Notes: generated by a model from the letters alone, not told the origin. 64,000 bases of DNA from Clostridia bacterium (GCA_900764045.1 CAAFMN010000099.1:1-64000), one strand, 5' to 3'. Shown: positions 51,966 to 61,826, counted from the stretch's first letter. Translations and numbers: made by a program.

Positions 51966-52754
51966 TTACTCTTCCTCTCCCTCATCCTTTTCTCTCTGCC
52001 GAATCCGCTGTATGGTTCCCCGTCCTATAGACGTCACTCTGGATAATTGCGAGATGCTGATCCCATCATCGTAACGCATCTGCCGCAGCAATTCATTGCG
52101 TTTCTCAATCTTCATCGTCCGCAGCTCCTCTACACGGCGGCCATTCATCCGCATCTGTACCAGCCGGAGCGCCTCTTCATCCGTCTTCTGATAATAGGGC
52201 GGCCGTTCCCGCAGATACAGATCCCGCCAACTGTTTTTCATATAGCGTTCGTAATTCCAGTCTCCCAAAAGCCCCAAAAGCTCTCCCCGGTCCACACGGT
52301 AGGTACTGACCAGGTATTCTCCATAACTGCTCCACGGATAATCCGACATACGCTTGGCCAATCCCAGCCGAACCGGCTGTTGATGAATAAACCGAATCAT
52401 CCGCATACATTCTGTCTCGTCATTGACCGGCTGACTGGCATAACGGTCGCGGAATAAGGCACCCTCTCTGCCCCGCTGCCGATTGTACCACCGTACATAG
52501 GAGATCCCCACCCGGCGCATGAACCGCGATACATCGTCCTCCGCTTCCTCGATCAAAATATGCGCCGAATTCTCCAGGATGCAATATGCATACAGCCGAA
52601 CCTTTCCTTCTCTATGATACTTCTGAATGGTCTCCAAATAGCGCAGCTTATCTGTATCCTCCGCAAAGACTTTCTGCCCTCTGGGCCCCTGAACCAATAT
52701 ATGATGCATTCCCTTGCTGCTTCTTCTGCGTGCGACTCTGGACATAGCTTCCAT
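51966..52754 (-). CDS. Y1-transposase-domain (RAYT-like) protein lacking catalytic residues
   Basis: 262 residues. Fold of IS200/REP-associated tyrosine transposases (about 13-150) plus a C-terminal helix-turn-helix (about 228-255, GISISQLSRVTSIGRGTIQR), as in clostridial RAYT proteins. The HUH site, normally NHxHLL, reads NSAHILI (Ser63 in place of the first His), and the catalytic Tyr of Y-I-x-x-N-P-V reads Phe122 (RFIHQQPVRLGL). Cleavage is therefore unlikely; it may be a domesticated binding protein. Start chosen at MEAMSRVA (52754) after GGAGAGAGAG. Paired with the ParB-like gene. Confidence 0.75.
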   Translation of the reverse strand: MEAMSRVARRRSSKGMHHILVQGPRGQKVFAEDTDKLRYLETIQKYHREGKVRLYAYCILENSAHILIEEAEDDVSRFMRRVGISYVRWYNRQRGREGALFRDRYASQPVNDETECMRMIRFIHQQPVRLGLAKRMSDYPWSSYGEYLVSTYRVDRGELLGLLGDWNYERYMKNSWRDLYLRERPPYYQKTDEEALRLVQMRMNGRRVEELRTMKIEKRNELLRQMRYDDGISISQLSRVTSIGRGTIQRIRQREKDEGEEE

Positions 52755-52879
52755 CTCTCTCTCCGTATTTTTCCGATCTTCTCTTCGGATATATCTATTA
52801 TAAGGGATGGTTGGGATTTTGCCTATTTTCAAGTAGTTCAAGATTTTCAATTATTATGAACTGTCTGTATATTATGGCA

Positions 52880-52920
52880 TAATAAAAACAGGGAGCACTC
52901 CTTTTACGGAATACTCCCTG
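52880..52920 (-). terminator. intrinsic terminator after the GH36 gene
   Basis: CAGGGAG (52889-52895) pairs with CTCCCTG (52914-52920), with further inner pairing; on the minus strand TTTTATT follows. It separates the GH36 transcript from the transposase-like gene. Confidence 0.82.
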
Positions 52921-52935
52921 CCCTCCGGATCTGTT

Positions 52936-55122
52936 TTACTCTGCTACAAAATGATACAGTCTGCTTCTGAAATCTCCGGCTTCATAATCAACCAAACAAC
53001 CGGCCTGCATCAGCATCTCGCCGCTATAGTGTTCTTCTGTTCCTTCCAGATGATATACCGCATTCGGATCCAGCCCCTGCAGATAGATCTTTCTGCTGCG
53101 GAATCTCGGATACGCCAGCACCTGTACATAGGTCAGCAGCATCTCTTTTTTGTCCTTGGACACTGTCGCCCAGCAATCATAAAAATGATTCTCCCGATAA
53201 GAGGCAATCCGATAATAATCCCCTTCCCGGATCAATTCATTGTATTTATGGTACATCGCTACCTGCTCCGGAATCATCCTACGGTCTTCTTCCGGAATTC
53301 TGGTTACATCCAGTTCGTAACCAAAGGTTCCCGCAAGCGCCACATGTCCTCTCGTCTCAAAGGGCGTTACCCGTCCCACCGCATGGTTCGGGCAGTCGCT
53401 GACATGGGCTCCCATCGTGGATAACGGATACACGAGAGCCGTTCCTTCCTGGATGCTCAGCCGTTCGATCGCATCGGTATCATCCGAGCACCAGATCTGT
53501 GGACTATAATAGAGCATACCGGGATCAAATCTCGCGCCCCCTCCGGAACAGTTTTCCAACAGCAGATCCGGGAACTCCTGCACCAGACGCTCCTGCAGTT
53601 CGTATACACCGAGTACATATCGATGGAACAGCTCCTGTTGGGCCTCTGCCGGAAGATACGCACTTCCCAGATCACTTAACTGACGGTTCATATCCCATTT
53701 TACATATGCAATATTGGCGCTCCTTAGGATGGAAGCTACGGATTCATACACATAATCCCTTACCTCCGGTCTTGTAAGATCCAGTACATACTGGCTTCTG
53801 ATCTGCGTCGCTTCTCTTCCGCGGATCTGGATCGCCCAATCCGGATGCGTTTCATACAGATGCGAATCCGGCGAGACCATCTCCGGCTCAAACCAGATAC
53901 CAAACTTCAGACCGATCGCGTTGACCTGATCTACCAGAGCTTTCAGCCCCCCGGTAAGCTTCTCTGTATTGACCACCCAATCCCCCAGAGAACAGTTATC
54001 ACTGTTGCGCTTTCCGAACCAGCCGTCGTCCATCACCAGCATCTCAATTCCACACTGCTTGGCTTCTTTTGCGATTGCAAGCAGCTTTTCCGTGTTAAAG
54101 TCAAAATACGTCGCTTCCCAGTTATTGATGAGAATCGGCCTCTTTTTATGATTATACTTGCTCCGGATCAAGTGATTTCTGTAGAAGTCATGATAGCTTC
54201 TTGTCATCTCACCCAGGCCCTCTCCTGAATAGACCATAACGACTTCCGGAGCCTGAAAACTCTCTCCCGGATGCAGGCGCCAGCAAAATTCATTTGAATG
54301 GATTCCCATCACCATACGTACACTATTGGCATGATTTTTCTCTGCCTGCGCGATAAAGTTCCCGGAATACACAAAATGCATACTGTAGACTTTCCCCTGC
54401 TGCTGTGTAGTTCCCGGCGTAACCAGAGCCAAAAACGGATGTTCCTGATGGCTGGATTCTCCTCGTACGGAAGATACCATCTGTTTTCCAAAGGCCAGAG
54501 GATTCTGCTGAATATGCCGTTCTCTCGCCCATGACCCGTACAGACTCATCATCTCAAAATTCTCATCATCCATATCCAGGCACGCGCTGTAGACTTTTTC
54601 CAGCCGCAGCTCTTCCTGGCCGTGATTTTCCACACGGACACTTCGTGTGATCACGTTCTCTTTTTCAAAAACAGAATACGATAATACCACCTGCAGATGC
54701 AGAATCGGATCTTCACATACGAGATCCAGGGTCTCCACCTCTCCCTGCTCCCCGAAAGAAGCCGGCAGCCCCGTAAGCGGTCTCTTGCCTTGATAGATTT
54801 CATGGGACCGATAAAAAATCTCGCATCCCATCTGTCCGGCCTCATTCCTTACATTCAGGCAGCTTTCCCGGTAATCTCCCACACCGCCGGTAGGGTACTC
54901 CATCGGAAAGCTATCCAGAAACGCCGATTTGTTCCGCTTGTTTACAGATGGGGGTTTCGGTTTTTCTTCCATACGCAGCAGATAATTCTCCACCCTCCCG
55001 TGAAGTCTCGCTCCATAATAAATATGTCCCACATAGCCTTCCGGAGAAAGCCCCATCGCATATGTGGTTTTATCCGTATCTAACTGAAAAATCCTTTTCT
55101 CTTCGTTATAATGAATTGCCAT
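52936..55122 (-). CDS. GH36 alpha-galactosidase
   Basis: 728-residue cytosolic GH36 enzyme, hydrolysing terminal alpha-1,6-galactose from melibiose, raffinose or galactomannan oligosaccharides. N-terminal beta-supersandwich (1-320), TIM barrel (320-620), C-terminal beta domain. LVMDDGWFGKRNSD near 362, nucleophile Asp477 in YVKWDMNRQL, and WCSDDTDAIER near 544-554 with the acid/base Asp. Start: ATG after AGGAGTGAGAAC. Monocistronic, promoter at 55248-55276. Confidence 0.95.
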   Translation of the reverse strand: MAIHYNEEKRIFQLDTDKTTYAMGLSPEGYVGHIYYGARLHGRVENYLLRMEEKPKPPSVNKRNKSAFLDSFPMEYPTGGVGDYRESCLNVRNEAGQMGCEIFYRSHEIYQGKRPLTGLPASFGEQGEVETLDLVCEDPILHLQVVLSYSVFEKENVITRSVRVENHGQEELRLEKVYSACLDMDDENFEMMSLYGSWARERHIQQNPLAFGKQMVSSVRGESSHQEHPFLALVTPGTTQQQGKVYSMHFVYSGNFIAQAEKNHANSVRMVMGIHSNEFCWRLHPGESFQAPEVVMVYSGEGLGEMTRSYHDFYRNHLIRSKYNHKKRPILINNWEATYFDFNTEKLLAIAKEAKQCGIEMLVMDDGWFGKRNSDNCSLGDWVVNTEKLTGGLKALVDQVNAIGLKFGIWFEPEMVSPDSHLYETHPDWAIQIRGREATQIRSQYVLDLTRPEVRDYVYESVASILRSANIAYVKWDMNRQLSDLGSAYLPAEAQQELFHRYVLGVYELQERLVQEFPDLLLENCSGGGARFDPGMLYYSPQIWCSDDTDAIERLSIQEGTALVYPLSTMGAHVSDCPNHAVGRVTPFETRGHVALAGTFGYELDVTRIPEEDRRMIPEQVAMYHKYNELIREGDYYRIASYRENHFYDCWATVSKDKKEMLLTYVQVLAYPRFRSRKIYLQGLDPNAVYHLEGTEEHYSGEMLMQAGCLVDYEAGDFRSRLYHFVAE

Positions 55123-55247
55123 GTTCTCACTCCTTTTCTGTTACCGTATCATTCAACAATTCTCACTCATACTGCCGCAATTCAGACACTTCATGACGAC
55201 TCCTCATTCTTTCGCTTACGTTTAGAGCCATATCAATTTACCTATAT

Positions 55248-55276
55248 AGTATAGTCCATGTATGGAACAAAGTCAA
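55248..55276 (-). promoter_or_regulatory. promoter of the GH36 gene
   Basis: Minus strand: TTGACT (55276-55271), 17-nt spacer, TATACT (55253-55248), about 125 nt before the start codon. Confidence 0.75.
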
Positions 55277-55334
55277 TTGAAACAAATACTCTCCAATGAA
55301 TTTTCAATGATCTTTGCAGCAGTTGCTTTTATAC

Positions 55335-55366
55335 AAAAAAGGGGCGATAGCAAAATACCGTCCCTC
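55335..55366 (-). terminator. intrinsic terminator after ftsY
   Basis: On the minus strand GGGACGGTA pairs with TATCGCCCC (one mismatch) around TTTTGC, followed by TTTTTT. It ends the plsX-acpP-rnc-smc-ftsY transcript. Confidence 0.85.
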
Positions 55367-55373
55367 ATCGATC

Positions 55374-56294
55374 TTATTCCTCTTCTTCACTTAACAATGC
55401 CCGGGCAAACTCCTGCGGATGAAATGGCTGCAGATCCTCGATGGATTCTCCGACTCCGATATATTTGACCGGAATCCCCAGCTCTGAAGCAATGGCAATC
55501 ACTACGCCGCCTTTCGCCGTTCCGTCCAGTTTGGTCAGAACAATTCCCGTAATCGGCGCGCTCTCCGCGAAAAGCTTGGCCTGCATCAGCGCGTTTTGTC
55601 CGGTTGTCGCATCCAGAACCAGAAGCACTTCACGCCTTGCCTCTGGAAATTCCCGTTCCAGAATGCGGAAAAGCTTATTCAGCTCTGCCATCAGATTCTT
55701 TTTATTATGCAGCCGTCCCGCCGTATCACAGATCAGAACATCCGCATGCCGTGACTTTGCTGCTGCCGCGGCATCGTAGACAACCGCGCCCGGATCGGCT
55801 CCTTCCTGGTGGCTGATCATCTCCACCCCGGCCCGTTCCGACCAGACGCGAAGCTGATCGATGGCCGCCGCCCGGAATGTATCCGCCGCCGCAAGAATTA
55901 CCTTCTTGCCGGAGGCTTTCAGCTGCGCCGACAGCTTACCGATGGTTGTCGTCTTACCCGCGCCATTGACGCCGATCATCATTACGATACTCATCCGATC
56001 CGGATCTGTAATCGACAGATCCCCGGTCTCCAGAAGCTCTGCCATCTGCTGCATCAGCAGCTCCTTGACCTCTTCCGGCCGCTTTAGCCGCCGCTGCATG
56101 GCTTCTTTTCTCAGATTCTCCACCAGACGAACCGAAGTTGTCATTCCCATATCTGCCAGAACCAGCGTCTCTTCCAGCTCTTCATAAAAGTCGTCATCCA
56201 CTTCATCATATGCGCCAAAGAGCTGTTCGATTCCGCCCATCAGGTTGTTGCGCGTTTTCTCCAGCCCTTTTTTGAGGCTATCAAATAATCCCAT
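55374..56294 (-). CDS. ftsY: signal recognition particle receptor FtsY
   Basis: SRP GTPase that docks ribosomes with SRP at the membrane. 306 residues, the short Firmicutes type without a long acidic A-domain. NG domain: G1 GVNGAGKTTTIGK near 109, DTFRAAAIDQL near 137, DTAGR near 190, TKLDGTAKGG near 248. Start: ATG after GAGGAATGAG, 11 nt from smc. Confidence 0.97.
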   Translation of the reverse strand: MGLFDSLKKGLEKTRNNLMGGIEQLFGAYDEVDDDFYEELEETLVLADMGMTTSVRLVENLRKEAMQRRLKRPEEVKELLMQQMAELLETGDLSITDPDRMSIVMMIGVNGAGKTTTIGKLSAQLKASGKKVILAAADTFRAAAIDQLRVWSERAGVEMISHQEGADPGAVVYDAAAAAKSRHADVLICDTAGRLHNKKNLMAELNKLFRILEREFPEARREVLLVLDATTGQNALMQAKLFAESAPITGIVLTKLDGTAKGGVVIAIASELGIPVKYIGVGESIEDLQPFHPQEFARALLSEEEE

Positions 56295-56304
56295 CTCATT
56301 CCTC

Positions 56305-59300
56305 CTACTCGAATTTTACCGATATGCACTTGGAGACACCCTTTTCCTCCATTGTGATACCGTACATTGTCGAAGCCGCCTCCATCGTTCCTTTCCGATG
56401 CGTGATCACGATAAACTGAGTGGTACCGCACAGCGTCTTCAAAAATTCCGCATACCGATTGACGTTGGCGTCATCCAAAGCCGCTTCGATCTCATCCAGG
56501 ATACAGAACGGCGCCGGTTTTAACTGCTGAATCGCAAACAATATGGCAATGGCGGTCAAAGCCCGTTCACCGCCGGAAAGCGCCGCCATATTTTTGAGGG
56601 TTTTGCCTGGCGGCTGCGCGATGATCTCAATACCGGATTCCAGCGGATTGCCGTCCTCCTCCAGACGAAGCATTCCCTTGCCTCCGCCGAACATCTGTCG
56701 AAACACCTGATTGAACTGCTCCGAGATCTTGCCGAACCCTTCCCGGAACTGCTTTTCCATCTGCTCGGTGAGCTGGTTGATGATATCCTGCAGACTGGCT
56801 TCCGCATTGCGGACATCTTCCAACTGGGAACGCAGAAAATCACAGCGTTCCCGCAGCGTCTCATATTCCTCTATGGCGTGGATATTCACGCTGCCCAGCG
56901 CCTTGATCTCTTCTCTAAGTTCTGCGATTCTCCGCTGAACCGCCGCATGACTTTCTACAGGCGGGAGTTCCATCCGGAGCGCCGCGTTATAGGTCAGTTC
57001 ATACTTTTCCCAGATGCGGTCCTGCAGTTCCGCCAGATCCTTCTTGGCTCTGCCTGCCTGCGTATCCAGACGGTACTCTTCCTTTTCCAGGCTGCTGACT
57101 GTCTGAATCGATTCCTGCGCCGCGGCGATCGTCTTACGGTGCTGTGCTTCCTTTTCCGCTTTTTTCTGATTCAAGATATCGATCTTCTGCGCATACTCCT
57201 GTATCGCCTTACCTACCTCTCCGAGCTCCGCTTCAAAACGCTTGGTCTCCTCTATCAGGCGCACCAGCTTTTCTTCGGCCTCTTCAATCTGCTCCGTATA
57301 TTGCTGAACGGACTGCTGATCCTGCTCGATATCGATCTTTTCACTTTCCGCAGAACGCTGCATCGACGCGATCAGCTGCTCCGATGTACTGAGCTCAATA
57401 CGGTTCTGCATCATCTGCGTGCGCATTTCTTCCTTCTGTCTACGTCCGGCCTCTTCCGCCTGGCTCTGCGCTTCTACGCGCGCACTGCACTCTTCAAAAG
57501 CCCGCTGCGTATCGCCAAGCTCCTGCCGCAGCTTGTCCATGGAGCTCTGATTCTCTTGCAGGTTCTTCACAAGCAGCGCTTTTTCCTTCTGCGCTTCTTC
57601 CAGCTGATTTTGCGCCATCTGCAGCAAGAGCTCCGCCTGATCATAATCTGACTGTTTTTTCGTCAGAACAGCGGACGCTTCCTCACGCTTTTGAGCAAAG
57701 GTATTCATCTGTTCCGCTTGGCTCTGACGCTGCGCGGCTAGCTCTGCCGCCGCCTTTTCGCACTGCCGTCCTTCTTCCTGCGCCGCGGCAAGTTCTTTGT
57801 GGAGCGTATCCAGCTCTCCCTTACGGTTCAGAATGGTCGCTGTCTTACCGCCCGTACTTCCGCCTGTGATCGCGCCGCCGATATTAAAGATATCGCCCTT
57901 GAGAGTGACCACTCTCAGATATTGTCCGTATCGGTTGGCAACGGCCGAAGCATAATCAAAATTCTCAGCGACAACTACATTTCCAAGAAGTCTGGAAAAG
58001 ATCTTCTGATACCGGCTGTCATATCCGATCAGTTCATTGGCGTATCCGATCACACCGGGCATATTCAGCATTTGCTCTTCCCGGCGCACTTCCCGCCCAT
58101 GCACCTGATCCAGTGGCAAAAATGTGGCCCGTCCCGCCTTTTTCCCGCGCAGGTACTCGATCAGCTCCTTGGCTGTTTGCTGCGTATCCGTAATGATATT
58201 CTGCACAGCGCCTCCCAGCGCGATTTCGATCGCCGTTGAAAGTCTGGCCGGCACCTGAATCACATCCGCTACTGTCCCCAAGACTCCTCTATACTGTTCC
58301 GGGTTCATCTGGGTCCGCTGCATAATCGCTTTTACGCTTCCCGCGTAGCCTTCATATTCATGCTCCAATTCCTGAAGCCACTGTATTCTAGACTGCACCT
58401 GACGTACCTTCTGCTGCGCCTCCTGCTGCGCCTCCACGGCCTGCTTCTGCTTTTCACGGATAGCACTGATCTGATCTGTAAGCTCCAGGACCTTCTGGCT
58501 GTAGGCATCATACTCCGCCTGCGTCTTTTGCAGCAGCTCCTGCTTCTCCTTCGCGTCTTCTCCGCGGCTGGACAGCTCCTCCTGCAGGCTCTGCAGACGC
58601 TGCTCAATATCTCCCTGCTGCCCCTGCTCCTGTTCCTGACGCACTTCCTGTCTGGCCGAAGAATCCCGCAGTGAATCCAACGTCTGGCGCAGCTCCTCCC
58701 GCTTCTTCTGCTCCGCGTCCAGCGCCTCTTTACATATTCTGTAGTCTTCCTGTATCTTCTGATTCTCTACTGCCAGTCGGCTCTGCTGTTCCTGCTGCTG
58801 GACAAGCGTACTTTGTAACTGCTGCAGCTGTTCCTGCTCCTTAGCATAGGTCTGCGTCCGACGATTCAGGCGTGTCTCCGCTTCTTCCAGCTGAATCTGC
58901 GCGTTTTTCTTGTCCTTACGGAGCTGTTCCGTCTTCTCCTGATACACACGTCTGTCTCCGTCCTGGCTCTCCCGGCGGACCCGCAAATCGTTCAATGCCC
59001 GTACGGCGGCAGAAGCCTCCGCCTCCGCCTCTTCGGCTTCCTTCTGGGCTGCTTCTATCGCCTTTTTCCCTTCTGCCTGAAGCGTCCTTGCCTCCTCCAG
59101 CTGTACCCGCAAATCTTCCAGCTTTTGCTGCGCCGCTGTATGCTGCCCCATCAGCTGGTCATACTGGCGCAAAAAGGTCTGAACCTCCAGCCCCTTCAGC
59201 TCCTCTGCGCGTTCCAGATAGATCTTGGCCTCTCGTGCCTGCTTCTCCAAAGGCTCCAACCGAAGCGAAGCCTCATCCAGAATACCGCTGACCGTCTGCA

Positions 59301-59862
59301 GGTTCGTTCTCTCTTCGATCAGCTGTTTATTGGCTTCCTCCCGCCGCACCTTGAATTTGACAATGCCCGCGGCCTCTTCAAAGATCATCCGCCGGTCCTG
59401 CGGTTTATTGGAGAGCAGCTGATCAATTCTGCCTTGACCGATGATTGAATACCCATCCTTACCGATACCGGTGTCCATTAAAAGCTCCTGCACATCTTTT
59501 AAGCGACACCGTACCCCGTTGATCAGATACTCGCTCTCTCCGGAGCGGTACATCTTGCGGCTGATCGCCACTTCATCATAATCATAGTTCAGACTTCGGT
59601 CCTGATTGCCGAGCACCAATGTCACCTGGGCATAATTCACCGGGCGCCTGCGCTCCGTCCCCGCAAATATCACGTCCTCCATACGGCTGCCCCGCAGCGA
59701 CTTCGCGCTCTGTTCTCCCAGAACCCATCGGATCGCGTCGGAAACATTGCTTTTACCGCTGCCGTTCGGGCCTACAATCGCCGTGATTCCACCATGGAAG
59801 GTCAAAGTCAGCCGGTCCGCAAAAGATTTGAAACCGACAATCTCTACGCTTTTTAACTCCAT
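56305..59862 (-). CDS. smc: chromosome segregation protein SMC
   Basis: 1185-residue SMC ATPase: Walker A GPNGSGKSNVSDAIRW (32-47), long coiled coil (about 165-500), hinge (about 510-640), return coil (about 660-1020), signature LSGGERALTAIAILFAIQQL near 1095 and Walker B FCILDEIEAALDDANVNR near 1120. It condenses and organises the chromosome with ScpAB. 2 nt after rnc; ftsY follows, the usual Firmicutes order. Confidence 0.98.
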   Translation of the reverse strand: MELKSVEIVGFKSFADRLTLTFHGGITAIVGPNGSGKSNVSDAIRWVLGEQSAKSLRGSRMEDVIFAGTERRRPVNYAQVTLVLGNQDRSLNYDYDEVAISRKMYRSGESEYLINGVRCRLKDVQELLMDTGIGKDGYSIIGQGRIDQLLSNKPQDRRMIFEEAAGIVKFKVRREEANKQLIEERTNLQTVSGILDEASLRLEPLEKQAREAKIYLERAEELKGLEVQTFLRQYDQLMGQHTAAQQKLEDLRVQLEEARTLQAEGKKAIEAAQKEAEEAEAEASAAVRALNDLRVRRESQDGDRRVYQEKTEQLRKDKKNAQIQLEEAETRLNRRTQTYAKEQEQLQQLQSTLVQQQEQQSRLAVENQKIQEDYRICKEALDAEQKKREELRQTLDSLRDSSARQEVRQEQEQGQQGDIEQRLQSLQEELSSRGEDAKEKQELLQKTQAEYDAYSQKVLELTDQISAIREKQKQAVEAQQEAQQKVRQVQSRIQWLQELEHEYEGYAGSVKAIMQRTQMNPEQYRGVLGTVADVIQVPARLSTAIEIALGGAVQNIITDTQQTAKELIEYLRGKKAGRATFLPLDQVHGREVRREEQMLNMPGVIGYANELIGYDSRYQKIFSRLLGNVVVAENFDYASAVANRYGQYLRVVTLKGDIFNIGGAITGGSTGGKTATILNRKGELDTLHKELAAAQEEGRQCEKAAAELAAQRQSQAEQMNTFAQKREEASAVLTKKQSDYDQAELLLQMAQNQLEEAQKEKALLVKNLQENQSSMDKLRQELGDTQRAFEECSARVEAQSQAEEAGRRQKEEMRTQMMQNRIELSTSEQLIASMQRSAESEKIDIEQDQQSVQQYTEQIEEAEEKLVRLIEETKRFEAELGEVGKAIQEYAQKIDILNQKKAEKEAQHRKTIAAAQESIQTVSSLEKEEYRLDTQAGRAKKDLAELQDRIWEKYELTYNAALRMELPPVESHAAVQRRIAELREEIKALGSVNIHAIEEYETLRERCDFLRSQLEDVRNAEASLQDIINQLTEQMEKQFREGFGKISEQFNQVFRQMFGGGKGMLRLEEDGNPLESGIEIIAQPPGKTLKNMAALSGGERALTAIAILFAIQQLKPAPFCILDEIEAALDDANVNRYAEFLKTLCGTTQFIVITHRKGTMEAASTMYGITMEEKGVSKCISVKFE

Positions 59863-59864
59863 TC

Positions 59865-60548
59865 CTACCCTCGTATCCGCTCCAGCGCCTGCGCCGCAGC
59901 CTTTTGTTCCGCTTCTTTTTTACTGCTTCCGCTGCCGGTTCCATACCGTTCTCCGTTGTAATATACGCTCATTACAAAAGTTCTGGCATGCGGAGGGCCG
60001 CTCTCCTCCTCCAGCCGGTATTCGATCGCACCGCTTTCCCTGGCCTGTATGTACTCCTGCAGTCTGGTTTTATCGTCTCTCAGATCAGATCCCTGCCGCA
60101 GGCGGCTGAGCACCCAGCTCTCGATCAGAGGCGCGACTGATTCCAATCCGCCGTCCAGGTAGATCGCGCCGAAAATGCTTTCCACCAGATCCTCCAATAC
60201 TGCCGGACGTTTTCTGCCTTCTGCCATCTCCATTCCTTTTCCAAGACGTAAAAAACGCCCCAGGCCGTGTTCTACCGCGACCTGATGCAATGAGGCCTCG
60301 CAGACCAGGGCCGCTCTCGTTCTCGAAAGCTGCCCCTCCGGTCCGTTCAGATGATCAAAAAGCCAGCGGCTGCTCACCAGTTCCAGCACCGCGTCTCCTA
60401 AAAATTCCAGCCGTTCATTGCCCTGCGACGCGTCTCCCAGGACCTCATTGGCATAGGAGATATGCGTAACTGCCTGCTGCAAAAGTGTCGGATTATGAAA
60501 ATGATATCCCAGAATCGCTTCCAGCTGGCTGATCTTTGCCGTATTCAT
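59865..60548 (-). CDS. rnc: ribonuclease III
   Basis: Double-strand RNA endonuclease for rRNA and mRNA processing. 227 residues: catalytic domain (1-150) with NERLEFLGDAVLELV near 43-57, then a dsRNA-binding domain (about 158-225). The start overlaps the acpP stop (ATGA). Confidence 0.97.
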   Translation of the reverse strand: MNTAKISQLEAILGYHFHNPTLLQQAVTHISYANEVLGDASQGNERLEFLGDAVLELVSSRWLFDHLNGPEGQLSRTRAALVCEASLHQVAVEHGLGRFLRLGKGMEMAEGRKRPAVLEDLVESIFGAIYLDGGLESVAPLIESWVLSRLRQGSDLRDDKTRLQEYIQARESGAIEYRLEEESGPPHARTFVMSVYYNGERYGTGSGSSKKEAEQKAAAQALERIRG

Positions 60549-60796
60549 TCTACTATTTCCTTTTCTCCCTCGTCTAATAGCCTCAGCAGGTCCCCTGCCT
60601 TTTTCACGGAACCGATCGGATCCTCTTCTTCCGGCTCCAGTGAGAATTCCTGCTCCACCGCAACCACAAGCTCATACAAGTCTAACGACTGTGCGCCCAG
60701 ATCCTGAACAAGATCCGTCTCCTCTGAGATCTCCTCTTCGGTAACCACAAAACGTTCCGCGATCAACTTCCTGATCTTTTCCCAGTCATTCTGCAT
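60545..60796 (-). CDS. acpP: acyl carrier protein with altered DSL motif
   Basis: 83 residues. Carrier for fatty-acid intermediates; Ser37 is the phosphopantetheine site. The usual D-S-L reads Q-S-L (LGAQSLDLYELV), the Asp that contacts holo-ACP synthase being Gln. Other features are normal: acidic helices, L-x-x-L-G pattern. Start at 60796, inside plsX, after AGGAGGCAAAAA. Position between plsX and rnc is the normal one for acpP in Firmicutes, but fabD and fabG are absent from the cluster. Confidence 0.9.
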   Translation of the reverse strand: MQNDWEKIRKLIAERFVVTEEEISEETDLVQDLGAQSLDLYELVVAVEQEFSLEPEEEDPIGSVKKAGDLLRLLDEGEKEIVE

Positions 60797-61826
60797 TTTT
60801 TGCCTCCTGCATTCTCTTCTTGCTTCTTGCCAGGCACTCCTGAATCTCCTCATTGACATTGGAATCCAGATACCGAATGCACTGCTCAATCGCGTTGGCA
60901 AAAGCCTCTCCCTTGGAATTGCCGTGTGCCTTGATGACTGCCCCATTGATTCCCAAAAGCGGTGTTCCGCCAACCGCGGAAGGGTCCAGCTTGCCCTTGA
61001 GGCTCTTCATTGCGGGCTTCAGCAGCATTCCGCCGATCTTATTGCGGGTACTGCTCATGACTTCTTCCTTCAGGCAGGTCATCATATAGCGTGCAACGCC
61101 TTCCAAACCCTTTAACAGGATATTTCCGGCAAACCCGTCGGTCACCACGATATCCGCGGCATTCTCCAGAACCTCTCTGGCCTCGACATTGCCTACAAAA
61201 TTGACCTCCGGTTCCTTCTGCAGAAGCTCGTACACCTCTTTGGTCAGCGCGTTGCCTTTGCCGGGCTCTGTTCCCACGTTCAGCAGCCCCACGCGCGGTT
61301 GGTCCATCCCCAGCTGCTTACGGCAGTATACCGTCATCATCTGCGCGAATTGCAGAAGATACGCCGGCTTGCTGTCCATATTGGCTCCCACGTCCAGGAG
61401 AAACACCGGCCCCTTGCGTCCCGGAAGCCCTACCGAAAGCGCGGGACGGGACACTCCCGGGATCCGGCCGACCAGCAGCGTCGCTCCCGCCAGAACCGCT
61501 CCGGTATTGCCGGCGGATACCATTCCGTCCACCTCATGGTTTTTAACCATCGTCATCCCGTACATCATTGAGGAATCTCTCTTGCTCCGCACCGCCTCCG
61601 CGGGATTGTGTTCTTCGTTCTCTACGACCTGTTCCTTATGCAGGATGGTCACTCGGCTGCTGTCATACTGTTTGCCTTCCAGCGCCTTCTCAATCTGATC
61701 CTGCCTTCCGGCCAGAACCACTGACAGCTCCGGATGTCTTTCACATGCCAGCAGCGCGCCGTCCACCGGTCCCTGCGGCGCGTAATCTCCTCCCATTGCA
61801 TCAATCAAAATCTTATAAGCTGCCAT
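60786..61826 (-). CDS. plsX: phosphate acyltransferase PlsX
   Basis: Makes acyl-phosphate from acyl-ACP for phospholipid synthesis. 346 residues; N-terminal ILIDAMGGDYAPQG (6-19), GLLNVGTEPGKG near 178, DGFAGNILLKGLEG near 217. Start: ATG after GGGAGGTAGGAA, overlapping recU by 14 nt; overlaps acpP at its 3' end by 11 nt. Confidence 0.97.
   Translation of the reverse strand: MAAYKILIDAMGGDYAPQGPVDGALLACERHPELSVVLAGRQDQIEKALEGKQYDSSRVTILHKEQVVENEEHNPAEAVRSKRDSSMMYGMTMVKNHEVDGMVSAGNTGAVLAGATLLVGRIPGVSRPALSVGLPGRKGPVFLLDVGANMDSKPAYLLQFAQMMTVYCRKQLGMDQPRVGLLNVGTEPGKGNALTKEVYELLQKEPEVNFVGNVEAREVLENAADIVVTDGFAGNILLKGLEGVARYMMTCLKEEVMSSTRNKIGGMLLKPAMKSLKGKLDPSAVGGTPLLGINGAVIKAHGNSKGEAFANAIEQCIRYLDSNVNEEIQECLARSKKRMQEAKNAE

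Noticed and set aside
55262..55468. 68-codon open frame between GH36 and ftsY
   Set aside because: No ribosome site; it runs over the ftsY terminator and 3' end and overlaps the GH36 promoter.
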